Shown here: one piece after another, positions 12,701-23,136 of the stretch | How positions within the stretch are numbered: position 1 is the first letter of the stretch | How the letters are laid out: each line of letters begins with the position of its first letter | NCBI GenBank assembly: GCA_030407315.1 | Contig: JALQPE010002749.1 | Location: 21,840 to 85,839 of the forward strand | DNA length: 64,000 bases | Direction of reading: 5' to 3' | From: Asparagopsis taxiformis | Lineage: Eukaryota > Rhodophyta > Florideophyceae > Bonnemaisoniales > Bonnemaisoniaceae | Notes under the pieces: generated by a model | What the model saw: the letters and a program-made list of their open reading frames with translations, nothing else | Database searches by the model: none | What the model was told of the DNA's origin: nothing | Made by a program: the position numbers and the translations under genes

Positions 12701-14249
12701 AGTCTGGAATTCGCGACCAGTCGTCTACAGCGACGATTCGGTCGGTGCATTTCTTCCGGGCGTGTCGAAATTTGGAGTTTCTGAGAATGGGACAACAATG
12801 GTGACGTGCAATTCCAAGTCGAAACGGATGGAGATACGCAACGTGTGTGACGTGTCGCAGCGCAACGATCGCGTCATTTCTAGTTTTGAAATACCCGCTT
12901 ATGATCGTTCGTATCCGCCAGAATCACTGGCCATATCAAACAACCAGCGATTCGTCGCCTATTCTATTGATGGTAGTTGTGTTGTTCACATCGTTGACGC
13001 GCGGAATGGAAAAGTTTTGCACTCGCTCACTGACCTTGAGCAAAGGGCGTTATCGTTGACACGCGATGAACAGGATAACGCATCGAATTCCGGAGACTCA
13101 AGTAGTAGGGCACGAGTTGAAGAACTGAACAAGAATGTTGGGCCACTGTCGTTCAGTTCAGACGGCAGTGTGATTTCAGCTTTCGCAGCCGCAAACCCAA
13201 ACCCACTTGACGAAAATGATACAAATGTCGAGAAAAAGTCTGTGTCTTGGAACGTATCGTCAGGAGAACCCATGGGCGAAACACATCTGGACGCCGATAG
13301 TACTGCAACGGGTAGCACAGCAACCCCTCGCTTGGTCTGCAATCCGCAGTTTGATCGATCGCTCTTCCGTTTTCCACCAAATGTCAAGTACGAACACGGC
13401 CAATCGGCTTTCACTATAGCCACCATGGAGAATGTTGTGCATGGAGCCCATTACGTTGCCAATTCATCTCGATTACTCTTTTCAACATGGCACAGGGGTA
13501 TGTGTTATATCGATCTAATCACTGACAACACCAAACTCCCGCCACGCAATGCACCTGCTTTACCCCTCCTTCCCCAACCTCACCCATATCCAACCCCATC
13601 ACAGGACACAATCACAGATTCCGAAGCCGACGAAGTATACGACGTCTTCATAAGCCACGCCGGCCCCGACAAGTTCACCATCGCATTGCTGTTGTACAAC
13701 CTACTCGTCGCTCTCGGTTTCAAGGTATTTCTGGACCGGGCAGAGCTGCGGCCCGGGGAGAATGCACCCGAAAAGATGATCAAGGCGATGCGAACAGCGA
13801 AGATCGCAGTTGTGATACTGTCGCCAGAGTATGCTGCGCGGAAATGGACGCTGAAAGAGCTGATGTGCTTCTTGGAGCGATTCCGTGGCGGCGGGGAGAG
13901 AGAGATAATCATTATTCCGGTGTTCTACCGATTGACACTGGAACAGTGCCGAGACGAAAAATCGCTGTTTGGGGTCAAGAACGACGAGGGAGAGAATGTG
14001 TTTGTGGCTGAAGGGTTTCTGGAGCGAATGGTGAGTGAGCGGGAATATGAATTACGTGATGTATTGCAAGTTCTACAGTCGCTGAGGGGAGTGACAGGTA
14101 TCGAGAACGAGGCGAAAGTGACGAATGGAGAAAGTGAAGAGGAGAAGGCGGGGCAAATGCAATTTGCCGAGAAGATCCGAGACGCTGTTGTGGAAGCGAA
14201 GAATCGTCAGGATAGTGGGCGGCCTGCAGGTCCTAGTAGTGCACGGTAG
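9756..14249 (+). CDS. NLR-like STAND protein B: NB-ARC, WD40 repeats, C-terminal TIR
   Basis: 1497 aa, intact, the longest paralogue. A Pro/Ser-rich N-terminus of about 105 residues precedes the conserved linker TPESKAKHALLSDDP. The NB-ARC domain has Walker A GMGGAGKTT at 137-145 (Lys143), Walker B LLIFDD at 224-229, a TSTRNEA sensor region and an intact GLPLAL. WD40 repeats include SGLWDGTIRAWD and SASNNGNIGLWD. The extra length comes mainly from a 31-residue in-frame tandem duplication (12549-12641 and 12642-12734) beginning DSFGLxDGPELF. The TIR domain starts YDVFISH at 1295-1301; the putative catalytic residue is Glu1368 in RKWTLKEL. The TIR DNA is nearly identical to genes A and C. The C-terminal segment (ERMVSEREYELRDVLQ) differs from A and C but matches fragment E. 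The predicted role is an intracellular immune-type receptor with TIR NADase output. Confidence 0.9.
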   Translation: MGHFLSQPDHPVPNSARSNTVTPPPHPVLTSDHAHQTTSDSPAVSDSAPIESSPPSLSPPSSPLHPVSHPSHPLPHSTPALSPAQPSRTPQPAAFYVPRNSRQIVLDFSNDSRTPESKAKHALLSDDPNNNAIALVGMGGAGKTTILRALGRRADVWQRFPDGVWFIELGHDAKVQRLLNQLKQIVAKAFPDFLPKFAELTAKDNTHVNMMEKLVDLLGSKRFLLIFDDMWDLDSIVYKLVDITCKGVQEMDGGSCKVLTSTRNEAIGRVPTHDVSIGVSPGDVRRETCIAILCGYAGIDCTRLVSWSSGNRDALENIVDLCAGLPLALSVAGSGMQEVNGRCTDASGPNAIVQYWESLKRRSVELRDAESGRRHGGLDAAIQTSLGSLERGWKGKSMGVGEMFRSFCVMEKQMCVPLCVIEKMWGVDDGLARARMFSRHSLVSLDEEEGGLVRGIQLHDLVHDVCVQMAEGKEGVRGWHSRLVDRYRGSLRTSQGAAGDHAEDNESAADKWWELKKEKYMSENIVRHLLGAGRVSAALKLLTEYRWTEKMNKDEERPPFQKVIGELELVRRHLEEEEEEKRSVGRRVVRDLDVVMRAMERCMAPYCVENRKECTFQLFGRLRDVKSESRLVERIVYSIERYAERPWVRCGPEVLESGRSPLRRELNVESRGTCMCVSGEGKEVFVGGRRGEVWVLDSQDGTLKRTLAGKEDSEIVAVFFDRISGLMYSCNLRGEVIIWKDEKKLQSMQAVEDEEEKISCMQVLLSSKKVVLGTYKGRLLVLDATSERVVRTVDVHGKGVKSLAIGGSETVMVSGLWDGTIRAWDTTSFDDSGTVFELHEEYVVSVALSADGRLLASASNNGNIGLWDVQSGEQLWTSPSKDLNPGHCVLFSADERLLYSVNFRGTRVWRVGNGGRDVSLAHTLPISTSFSDSFGLRDGPELFIMSGSRIQVWDTRQVVYSDDSFGLGDGPELFMLGGRQIQVWNSRPVVYSDDSVGAFLPGVSKFGVSENGTTMVTCNSKSKRMEIRNVCDVSQRNDRVISSFEIPAYDRSYPPESLAISNNQRFVAYSIDGSCVVHIVDARNGKVLHSLTDLEQRALSLTRDEQDNASNSGDSSSRARVEELNKNVGPLSFSSDGSVISAFAAANPNPLDENDTNVEKKSVSWNVSSGEPMGETHLDADSTATGSTATPRLVCNPQFDRSLFRFPPNVKYEHGQSAFTIATMENVVHGAHYVANSSRLLFSTWHRGMCYIDLITDNTKLPPRNAPALPLLPQPHPYPTPSQDTITDSEADEVYDVFISHAGPDKFTIALLLYNLLVALGFKVFLDRAELRPGENAPEKMIKAMRTAKIAVVILSPEYAARKWTLKELMCFLERFRGGGEREIIIIPVFYRLTLEQCRDEKSLFGVKNDEGENVFVAEGFLERMVSEREYELRDVLQVLQSLRGVTGIENEAKVTNGESEEEKAGQMQFAEKIRDAVVEAKNRQDSGRPAGPSSAR
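12549..12734 (+). repeat. 93-bp in-frame tandem duplication inside gene B
   Basis: Two adjacent 93-bp copies (12549-12641, 12642-12734) both begin GATTCGTTCGGTCTG and end in CTACAGCGAC. They encode 31-residue units DSFGLxDGPELFxxxG...VVYSD. Genes A and C have a single copy, so this is a gene-B-specific gain of part of a WD40-like blade. Confidence 0.9.
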
Positions 14250-17200
14250 AATGGTGATAAAAAGATGATGAGATTGAAACTGGGTGACTAAAGGTGTAGG
14301 TAGGAGTCGTGGTGTTGGAGTTTATTGGTCTGCAACTGAAACGGACGAGCTGTGATGATGGCGGTGGGCGACACAGACAATATATTTCGAAATGGAGTGA
14401 GAAGTGCACGACGGGATGATAAGCGGATTTCGACTTGCAAAAATAATGCGCAACCTTTTCGTTGTGCATTTCGTGATTTCGCACGGAGGCTGGAAAAGTG
14501 GAGGCAGTCTATACAGCGCATCTCGCAGCGTTTCGCTGTTCATACACACTGGGCAACGCGCGGGCTACAGCAGACATCTTCGAAAACGGCAGCTGCAAGG
14601 GTCGAGACAACTCAGTCAAACCGATGTGCGCTCGACTCGGTAACCATTACTACACTGGGCGCAATGATATAATCGACGTGTAAAGCAATCAGCAGCTAGA
14701 AATGAAGTGGCACAAACGAGTTTGTGGAGAAATGCCAAGCGAGATGTATGGGCTGCTGGCGAAAGACAACTGGCGGTGATGGGGTGATTGGGATGTCGGC
14801 GGAGGATGGATGTTCACTCGGGATGACGCTTAGATGGGAAATGGGGTGGACTCTGTCGAAACATGGTAGATGCGCGGTGGTGAACGGAGGTGAAAGTCGA
14901 GAGCGGTCAGCGCGATGATCGAGATGAAGAAAAGTGTATGTCGGCGGGCAGCGCGACTGGGAGTTGACGTGGCTGTGGGAGAGTGTGAAAATGAGAAAAA
15001 TGAGCATCAGAAATTTAGAGACATCAGCAAGACATTCAGTGCCCTCCATGGACTATGGAATGGCAGGAGAGTATCAAATCGTTCCACAACACACACGACG
15101 CTTCACTCGACTGGACGTACTTTCCGATAATGTGACCCGTGGAGGTGTTGGGTGCAATTGATGTGTGCGCCGCAACGTTGTGGCGATGGACGGAGGCTCG
15201 GGGAGTCCTCGTGTGTGACAGTTGGGCATGTTGATAGTAGAATTGTGATGCGGGCGCACACGCGCCAGTTGTGCGCATCCACCTGCCCGTCGAGGCGCGT
15301 CCACAGCAACATGTGGTATGTGCAATGAAAAGGTAAAGCGTTTGGTGCGACTGCGTCACATGACCAGAATTGTTATGTGTGTCGGTCAGCGTCATTGTGC
15401 CGATACATGCGTTTGTCAGATTTTGGAGGTGCATCGTCCATTCCACGCTGCGCACTACGTTCCATCAACGTATCGTTGGACACATCCGCTCGCGAACTAG
15501 TTCCACATGCGCTTGTTCTTTCGTTCTCAGCGCTGGTTGGTATGGATTCAACAGCACAGTTGTAAGACATTCATCGCCGTTCCTCGACAACGAATAGTTA
15601 ATCAACACTGTTTTAACACAAGTATCCTTCCTACTACCTCATCCACGTACTACGCAACATGGTACTGAGGTGCTATCCATGACCGTGCTTAATGATGAAA
15701 GCTATAGTGGCACGGGTAGTCTATAATTGGTCATGGGTTTCAGTGTGTCCTAAACCTGTACAACACTCCAGTTCCATGCTTCCTTTACCATGAGTACGTA
15801 CAGGCTACCTGGCAGTTTCATCTCCGACATCAATCCTCCCCAACTCTCTAGAACCTCATCTCCATCGCTTCCACCCTCGCTGTTCCACCTCTTCCATTCA
15901 ACTCCATTGATCCAATGTTCCATTGCGGTAGAACACAATCGCCTACCCAACTGATCAGGTGCATTGGCGTGCTCCATCATCGCCCGATACTCAGTTCAAT
16001 ATCTGCTACTCACAACCCGTCCCCAAACCGTGGACACGCTCAATGCATTCTTCCTACAATCCCTAGCAATGTTTGCGAGATGGGATGTACGCTGCCCATC
16101 CACTCACTGCGTTCGTTCATGTGCAACGTACAAGAGGGATGGTTGCCAAAATAAACTGGATCTACCTCGCAACTGCAAGCACTATCTCATGCCATTCATC
16201 CTGTACAAACGCCGCTTCAGCTGCCTCACTGTGCACGTCACGCCTACGCAGAACACCATGAACGGACGGAAACGATCTCTCACTATGCACATCGCCATCT
16301 ATTCAAGCATCCATTGAAGCTATACAGCGATACAACTAAGCTGTCGCGACACTGTGCGGGATGTATGCAATGCGCAGCGATGAATTGCGTTTCAGAACAG
16401 ATCAGCTGCTTGGCCGCATCGCGATCGACTGTTGACTTTGCAATGCGCAACAAGGTATCGAGTGCGACATGTTGGCATGAATCGGTTGTGGTTTGACTGC
16501 GATCGTGCGCAACGTTCGAGTTGGTCAAGCGGCATTTACCATGTCGATGTGTAGAGCTCGAAATGCGGATGGGAATTTATAATTTCAACAATTTCTATTG
16601 GAATGCGCTTCGACTGTAGTTGAGCATTACAACGATGTAGACATTCCAACCCCAAAGCGGCAATGGTGAATGGCACAAATATGCATTTATCGCCGATGGG
16701 GGTCTTGCAACTTGGGGCGCACGATGCGGATTAGATGTGGTGAGAATGCGCGTCATCAATCCGTCTCCGGGTGCTGGCGGGTAGCATCAGTCCAATCCTC
16801 GGAGGAGAAGGTAGAGAAACCGTCGAAATGCCAGATGATACGGGTGAGTTGTCCTGCGCAACTCATGCACACCACTGCGACGTATTATGTCTGAAATAGT
16901 AGCGAGTTGTGGCAGATGGATTGGTGCGGAAAGATGTTTCGATCCTATAGCGTGTAATGCGGTGCGATAGAGAAAGAATAATCAACTACGAAGTGGTAGA
17001 TGGCAAGAGAACTGGCGATTGGAGAAGGGCGTCTGTCAATGGAGTGCGAGGTGATTTAAAATTTGGGAAGTGGAATAGAGCAACTGAGCATTTAGCGAAT
17101 GATGCCGTGCTACAACATATGTTTGGATGATTTAGGATTATGGGGAAGTGGATCTGCGTATGAGTAGGTATGCTTAGATTGAGCAGCTGCGGGTTACGAG

Positions 17201-18765
17201 GGATATTCATGCTAGCGGAATAATAATGTTGCGAAACAGTTTGACATCGAAAGTTCAGGAAGAGCGAATAGAATATGGATTGTGGAAATGGGTGCGACTT
17301 GAAGTCCAGAAAGAATCGATAGTGGAATTGGAATATCGCAGAAGATGAAGGCAACACAGGTCGTGGACGACGCACGGAGAGATCAAAGTTCTAGCTTCTG
17401 CACAGCATCTCATACAATTACCACGGCTACCCGCTCACAGGTTGTGTCGGACACGCGAGCTGAACGCCTACCACAATTGCAAACAATGTGTCAATACGCG
17501 CGCGCAGTCACACGATGAACAATCGCCCCCATTCCAGGGCTCCGGAAAAAGCACGAGACAATATAGTTAACATGCGGGATCTGGAGCCGTTGCTACTAGG
17601 CAGTAGAAGGGAAGTTCGACTCGATCGGGTGATGGATGCTGTCGTGATTGCCTGCAGACGCAGATTTCGAGCGCAACATGTCGTGATTTTTCGGCGGCGA
17701 TTGGAGCGGATTTGGCATGATCGATAACACCAGCGTCACATTTGCAACCATCGGAACGCGACTTTGGAACGGGAAGACCTAATCTCGCTTGTTGGCAGTG
17801 TTGTCGGGAGGTGGAAACCAATTAGTGCTGCGTCGAATCAAGCCTTTCATCCACCCGAGTGCAACAGTTCAAATTAGATGAGTACACTACTGGATGAAAT
17901 TTGCGCAAGTGTGTTATACGATACACTGGGTACCATACACCGTGAGGCAGTGTACACGAACCATAGTCCCGGTGTACTTTCCGCATGATACATCGACTTC
18001 TTACTACCCGAATACATCCAATAGAAATATAGAATGTTCAATCTCCGCAAACAGGGTGCAGACACGTGGACGACTCTCGACACGCGTATTGCCCTTCAGC
18101 ACGAGTTGGAACCGAGATATGTTACGAAACTAGCAGCTCTGCCTTCAATTTTAATACGCCTCCTCCCTCGTGTACAGGTGTATATTCGATTACAGCGAGG
18201 CGCGACCCCGTTCCCCGTCTCGCAACTTGCCGAATAAACTGTTCCTATCGATCCATCTACCTGAACTCCGTTTCTTCGCGCAGCACACGACACTCGCATC
18301 CACCCCGCGCAGCCCAACACCGCACCGCATCTCACCAGCACCACATCCCATACCACGCACCACTCTTCCACTTCTGAACTCACAATTCTTCCGCGCTCGA
18401 ACCGTCCATACGCCCACCGCCCATCACCTTCTCGATCGTTGCCGCCCCATCCGTACCATTCACCTCGCCAACTGACATTCTTCTCCCCACTAGTAGCCTC
18501 ACCTATTCGTATCAATCCATCCTCTTCAGTTCTGTTACTTTGCTCTCCATACCACCCTCGCACCAACACCGCGTAACGCCCTACCTCAGATCATCACAGC
18601 ACACAGCGCACACCACTCCTCCACTTCTCGACTCGCAACTCTTCCCCCCTCGTACCGTCCATACACCCACCGCTCACCTCATCCATCCTCGCCTCTCCGT
18701 CCGTACCATTCAGCTCGCCGACTAACAATCTCCTCTGTCTTCCCTCCGCGCACACTTCTAGTATC
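14250..18765. repeat. Duplicated spacer between NLR genes B and C
   Basis: No gene is supported. It is homologous, block by block, to the spacer after gene A: 14250-14710, 15040-15560, 16200-17420 and 17420-18100. An extra segment at about 15600-16200 is shared with 24610-25150 and 37800-38130 but not with the A-B spacer, so spacers gained or lost pieces after duplication. Near-identical stretches (for example 16900-17400 versus 7960-8430) show that the A and B spacers are recent copies. From about 18250 it becomes the C/T-rich leader of gene C. Confidence 0.6.
18250..18761 (+). promoter_or_regulatory. Tandemly duplicated C/T-rich leader of NLR gene C
   Basis: Two segments (about 18262-18493 and 18538-18761) correspond to the two leader segments of gene B. 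The proximal one again has an intron-like layout: GTACC at 18703, CTAAC at 18722-18726, AG at 18760-18761, a 59-nt span of the same length as in gene B, ending just before ATG. Promoter or spliced-leader function is inferred from conservation. Confidence 0.4.
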
Positions 18766-21700
18766 ATGGGTCATTCCTTCTCTCAACCAGACCATCCTGT
18801 CCCTGCATCTGACCACGCCCATCAAACGACTTCTACTTCTCCCGCCGTAGCTGGTTCTGCGCCCATCGAGTCCCATCCACTGACACAATCCCCACCATCT
18901 TCCTCACTTCATCCAGTGTCCCAGCCATCTCACCCGCTTCCCCACTCCACTCCCACATTGTCTCCCGCCCAACCATCACGTACCCCACAGCCCGCTGTCT
19001 TCTACGTCCCCCGAAACTCCCGCCAGATTGTTCTCGACTTCTCTGATGATTCACTCACTCCAGAAAGCAAGGCCAAGCACGCACTCCTGTCCGATGACCC
19101 AAACAATAACGCCATAGCTCTCGTCGGCATGGGTGGCGCAGGAAAAACCACCATCCTGCGCGCCCTCGGTAGACATGCAGATGTTTGGCAAAGGTTCCCG
19201 GACGGCGTGTGGTTCATTGAACTCGGTCACGACGCCAAAGTACAGAGGCTGTTTGACCAACTGGAGCAGATCGTGACCGACGCATTCCCAGATTTCCTCC
19301 CCAAATTCGCTGAACTCACCGCAAAGGACAACACTCATGTCAACATGATGGAAAAACTGGTTGACCTACTCGGTTCGAAGCGCTTTCTCCTCATCTTTGA
19401 CGACATGTGGGATCTCGATTCCATTGTCTACAAGTTGGTAGACATTACCTGCAAAGGTGTCCAGGAAATGGATGGAGGAAGTTGCACGGTGCTGATGTCG
19501 ACTCGGAATGAGGCGATAGGTCGTGTACCGACGCATGATGTGTCAATTGCAGTGAGTCCTGGAGATGTGCGTAGGGAAACATGCATCGAGATTCTGTGTG
19601 GGTATTCTGGGATCGACTGTACCAGGCTTTCGTCGTGGTCATCACCCAACCGTGGTGCACTAGATAAGATAGTTGACCTCTGTGCAGGACTACCACTGGC
19701 ACTGAGTGTTGCAGGGTCTGGGATGCAAGAAGTGATTGGTCGATGCGGAGATGTGAGTGGGCCGAATGGGATTGTGCAATACTGGGAGAGCGTGAAGCGG
19801 AGCAATGCGGAACTGCGTGATCCAGAAAGTGGGAGTAGGCATGTGGGGGTGGGTGCAGCTATCCAGACGAGTCTGGAGTCGCTGGAGAGAGGGTGGAAGG
19901 GGAAGAGCATGACGATGGGGGAGATGTTTCGGTCGTTTTGCGTAGTGGAAAAGCGGACGTGTATTCCATTGTGTGTGATCGAGAAGATATGGGGCGTAGA
20001 AGATGCGCTCGCAAGGGTGAGGATGTTTTGGAGACACAGTCTGGTATCACTGGATGAAGATGAGGGAGGGTTAGTGAGGGGGATCCGACTCCATGATCTT
20101 GTTCACGATGTGTGTGTAGAAATGGCAGGAGGGAAGGAGGGAGTACGAGGTTGGCATTGCCGGCTCGTGGATGGATACCGGGGATCACTACGGACAAGTC
20201 AAGGAGCTGCTGGAGATTGTGCAAAGAATGAAGGAGAGAGCACCGAGAGTGAAGATGAATGGTGGAAACTGAAGGAGACAGAGAAGTACATGAGCGACAA
20301 CGTGGTACGACACCTGCTCGGAGCTGGGCGGGTGAGTGCGACGCTGAAGTTGTTGACGGATTATCGATGGACCGAGAAGATGAATAAGGATAAAGAGCGA
20401 GCACCGTTCCAAAAGGTCATCGGCGAGCTGGAACTGGTACGAAGGTATTTAGAAGAAGATAAGACAGAAATTGGAAGAAGAATAGCCCGCGATTTGTACA
20501 TTGTCACAAGGGTAATGGAGCTTTGTATGATACCGTACTGTATGAAGAACCGAGAAGAATGTACGTTTCAACTATTTGGACGATTGCGCGATGTTGTGAG
20601 CGAGAGTGGGGTAGTAGAGCGAATAGTGTGTAGTATTGAGAGATATGCGGAGCGGCCTTGGGCTCGTTGTGGGCCTGGGGTGTTGACGAGTGGGAAGAGC
20701 TTGTTGCGACGTGTACTGGAGGTGGAGGGATATGGAGAATGCATGTGTGTGAGTGGGGGAGGGGAAGAAGTGATTGTGGGAGGGCGGAGGGGGGAGGTGT
20801 GGGTGTTGGATGGTCGAGATGGGAGGGTGAAGAGGACGCTGACTGGAGACGAAGATAGTGCTATCGTGGGCGTGTTTTTCGACCGCATTTCGGGGTTGAT
20901 GTATTCATGCAATCGGAGAGGACAAGTGACAATCTGGAAAGAGGAGCACAAGTTGCGATCGATGCATGCAGAAGTAGAAGACGAAGAAGAGAAGATCTGG
21001 TGTATGCAAGTGTTACCGTCGTCGAAGAAAGTGGTTCTAGGGACCAGTAAAGGGCGACTACTGGTGATGGATGCAACGAGCGGAAGAATAGTTCGAACTG
21101 TCGCCACGGATTCTGATGGAGTGACTTCGCTGGCAATCGGTGGAAGCGAAACTATGATGGTGTCTGCATCTTTATCGTGGTACAACACGATTCGTGCATG
21201 GGATACGAAAAGCTTCTACGACAGCGGCACTGTGTTGAAGGGGGACCTAGAATGGGGGCCCAGCGTGGCATTGAGCGCTGATGGGAGACTACTGGCCTCG
21301 GCGTCGGAGAATGAAGGCGTTCGTTTTTGGGACATGCAGAGTGGCGAGGAGCTAAGGACATCACCTCCCAACTATTTCGAAGAAGAGGAAAACGTACTGT
21401 TCAGTGCCGATGGGCGTCTGCTGTATGCTGTGGGCACTTACGAAACGAGCGTATGGCGGGTGATGAACGGTGGTCGTGACGTGTCACTGGCGCACACTCT
21501 CCCCATTCCAACTTTTGATGTCAAATCGATCGGTCTGGGAGACGGCCCGGAACTGTTCTTGTTGAGTGGCGGTCGAGTACAAGTTTGGGATGCGCGACCA
21601 TCGGGCAGCAGTGACAATCCGGACGACACATTTCTTCCGCACGGGTTGAGATTTCGAGTTTCTGAGAATGGGACAACAATGTTGACGTGGAATCACCAGC

Positions 21701-23136
21701 CCAGACAGATGGAGATACGCAACGTGTGTGACGTGTCGGAGCGCATCGATCGCGTCATTTCCAGTTTCAAATTCCACCGGCGTAATCACGCAGAGGTTGG
21801 TTTTCCATATTCTCTGGCCGTATCAAACAACCAGAAATTCGTCGCCTATTCTTTTGTTCGCAGTTGTGTTGTTTACATCGCTGACGCGCTGAACGGAAAT
21901 GTTTTGCATTCACTGTCTCATCTTGAGCAATGGGCGTGTTCGTTGACACCCGATGAGCAGGATGACGCATCGAATTCTTCGAGTAGCACGGCAGGAGTTA
22001 ATCCATACCGAGATGTTGGAATACTGTCGTTCAGTTCAGGTGGTAATGTGATTTCAGCTTTCGCAGCCGCAAATCGGAACCAGAACTGGAACCGATATGA
22101 CGGGAATCCACCGATTGTCGAGACAAAGTCTGTGTCTTGGAATGTATCGTCAGGAGAACTCATGGACCAAACACATCTGGACGCCGATGGTACCGCAACG
22201 AGTAGCACAGCAACCCCTCGCTTGGTCTGCAATGCGCAGTTTGACGGAGATCTCTTCCGTTTTCCACGAAATGTGACGTACGAACACGGCCGAACATCTT
22301 TCACCATAGCCACCGTCGAGGATCATGTGTATGGAGCCCATTACGTCGCCGATACATTCCGATTAATATTCTCATCAGTGTACAGGGGTATGTGCTATGT
22401 CGATCTAATCACTAACAACACCCATCTCCCGCCACGCAACGCACCCCCTCTTCCACTCCTCAAACCTCATTCACTTCCACCCCCACCACAGCACACAATC
22501 ACAGATTCCGAACCAGATCAAGTATACGACGTCTTCATAAGCCACGCCGGCACCGACAAGTTCACCATCGCATTGCCGTTGTACAACCTACTCGTCGCTC
22601 TCGGTTTCAAGGTGTTTCTAGACCGGGCAGAGCTGCGGCCCGGGGAGAATGCACCCGAAAAGATGATCAAGGCGATGCGAACAGCGAAGATTGCAGTTGT
22701 GATACTGTCGCCGGAGTATGCTGCGCGGAAATGGACGCTGAAGGAGCTGATGTGCTTTTTGGAGCGGTTCCGTGCCGGTGGGGAGAGAGAGATAATCATT
22801 ATTCCGGTGTTCTACCGATTGACCCTAGATGACTGCCGAAACGAAAATTCGCTGTTCGGTGCAGTGAACGACAAGGGAGAGAATGTGTTTGTGGTTGAAG
22901 GGTTTTTGAAGTGGATGTCGAAGCAGGAGGAGCTGACGAACAAGAAGGTACTGAAGGGACTACAGTCGCTGAGGGGAGTGACTGGTATCGAGAACGAGGC
23001 GAAAGTGACGAACGGAAAGAGTGAAGAGGAGAAAGCGGGGCAAATGCAATTTGCTGAGAAGATCCGGGACGCCGTGGTGGAGGCGAAGGATCGTCAGAAT
23101 AGTGGACGGGCTGCTGGTCCTAGTAGTGCGCGGTAG
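18766..23136 (+). CDS. NLR-like STAND protein C: NB-ARC, WD40 repeats, C-terminal TIR
   Basis: 1456 aa, intact. The N-terminus (MGHSFSQPDHPVP) is close to gene B but lacks about 16 residues of the Pro-rich region. Walker A GMGGAGKTT is at 121-129 (Lys127), Walker B LLIFDD at 208-213, with a sensor MSTRNEA and intact GLPLAL. The WD40 region is the most diverged among A-C; one blade reads SASLSWYNTIRAWD where A has SGSWDGTIRAWD. TIR starts YDVFISH at 1254-1260 with Pro-to-Thr in SHAGTDKF; the putative catalytic residue is Glu1327. The tail after the TIR (LKWMSKQEELTNKKVLKGLQ) matches gene A, not B, so C looks like a mosaic of a B-type front and an A-type end. Role as for A: inferred TIR-NADase immune-type receptor. 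Confidence 0.9.
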   Translation: MGHSFSQPDHPVPASDHAHQTTSTSPAVAGSAPIESHPLTQSPPSSSLHPVSQPSHPLPHSTPTLSPAQPSRTPQPAVFYVPRNSRQIVLDFSDDSLTPESKAKHALLSDDPNNNAIALVGMGGAGKTTILRALGRHADVWQRFPDGVWFIELGHDAKVQRLFDQLEQIVTDAFPDFLPKFAELTAKDNTHVNMMEKLVDLLGSKRFLLIFDDMWDLDSIVYKLVDITCKGVQEMDGGSCTVLMSTRNEAIGRVPTHDVSIAVSPGDVRRETCIEILCGYSGIDCTRLSSWSSPNRGALDKIVDLCAGLPLALSVAGSGMQEVIGRCGDVSGPNGIVQYWESVKRSNAELRDPESGSRHVGVGAAIQTSLESLERGWKGKSMTMGEMFRSFCVVEKRTCIPLCVIEKIWGVEDALARVRMFWRHSLVSLDEDEGGLVRGIRLHDLVHDVCVEMAGGKEGVRGWHCRLVDGYRGSLRTSQGAAGDCAKNEGESTESEDEWWKLKETEKYMSDNVVRHLLGAGRVSATLKLLTDYRWTEKMNKDKERAPFQKVIGELELVRRYLEEDKTEIGRRIARDLYIVTRVMELCMIPYCMKNREECTFQLFGRLRDVVSESGVVERIVCSIERYAERPWARCGPGVLTSGKSLLRRVLEVEGYGECMCVSGGGEEVIVGGRRGEVWVLDGRDGRVKRTLTGDEDSAIVGVFFDRISGLMYSCNRRGQVTIWKEEHKLRSMHAEVEDEEEKIWCMQVLPSSKKVVLGTSKGRLLVMDATSGRIVRTVATDSDGVTSLAIGGSETMMVSASLSWYNTIRAWDTKSFYDSGTVLKGDLEWGPSVALSADGRLLASASENEGVRFWDMQSGEELRTSPPNYFEEEENVLFSADGRLLYAVGTYETSVWRVMNGGRDVSLAHTLPIPTFDVKSIGLGDGPELFLLSGGRVQVWDARPSGSSDNPDDTFLPHGLRFRVSENGTTMLTWNHQPRQMEIRNVCDVSERIDRVISSFKFHRRNHAEVGFPYSLAVSNNQKFVAYSFVRSCVVYIADALNGNVLHSLSHLEQWACSLTPDEQDDASNSSSSTAGVNPYRDVGILSFSSGGNVISAFAAANRNQNWNRYDGNPPIVETKSVSWNVSSGELMDQTHLDADGTATSSTATPRLVCNAQFDGDLFRFPRNVTYEHGRTSFTIATVEDHVYGAHYVADTFRLIFSSVYRGMCYVDLITNNTHLPPRNAPPLPLLKPHSLPPPPQHTITDSEPDQVYDVFISHAGTDKFTIALPLYNLLVALGFKVFLDRAELRPGENAPEKMIKAMRTAKIAVVILSPEYAARKWTLKELMCFLERFRAGGEREIIIIPVFYRLTLDDCRNENSLFGAVNDKGENVFVVEGFLKWMSKQEELTNKKVLKGLQSLRGVTGIENEAKVTNGKSEEEKAGQMQFAEKIRDAVVEAKDRQNSGRAAGPSSAR

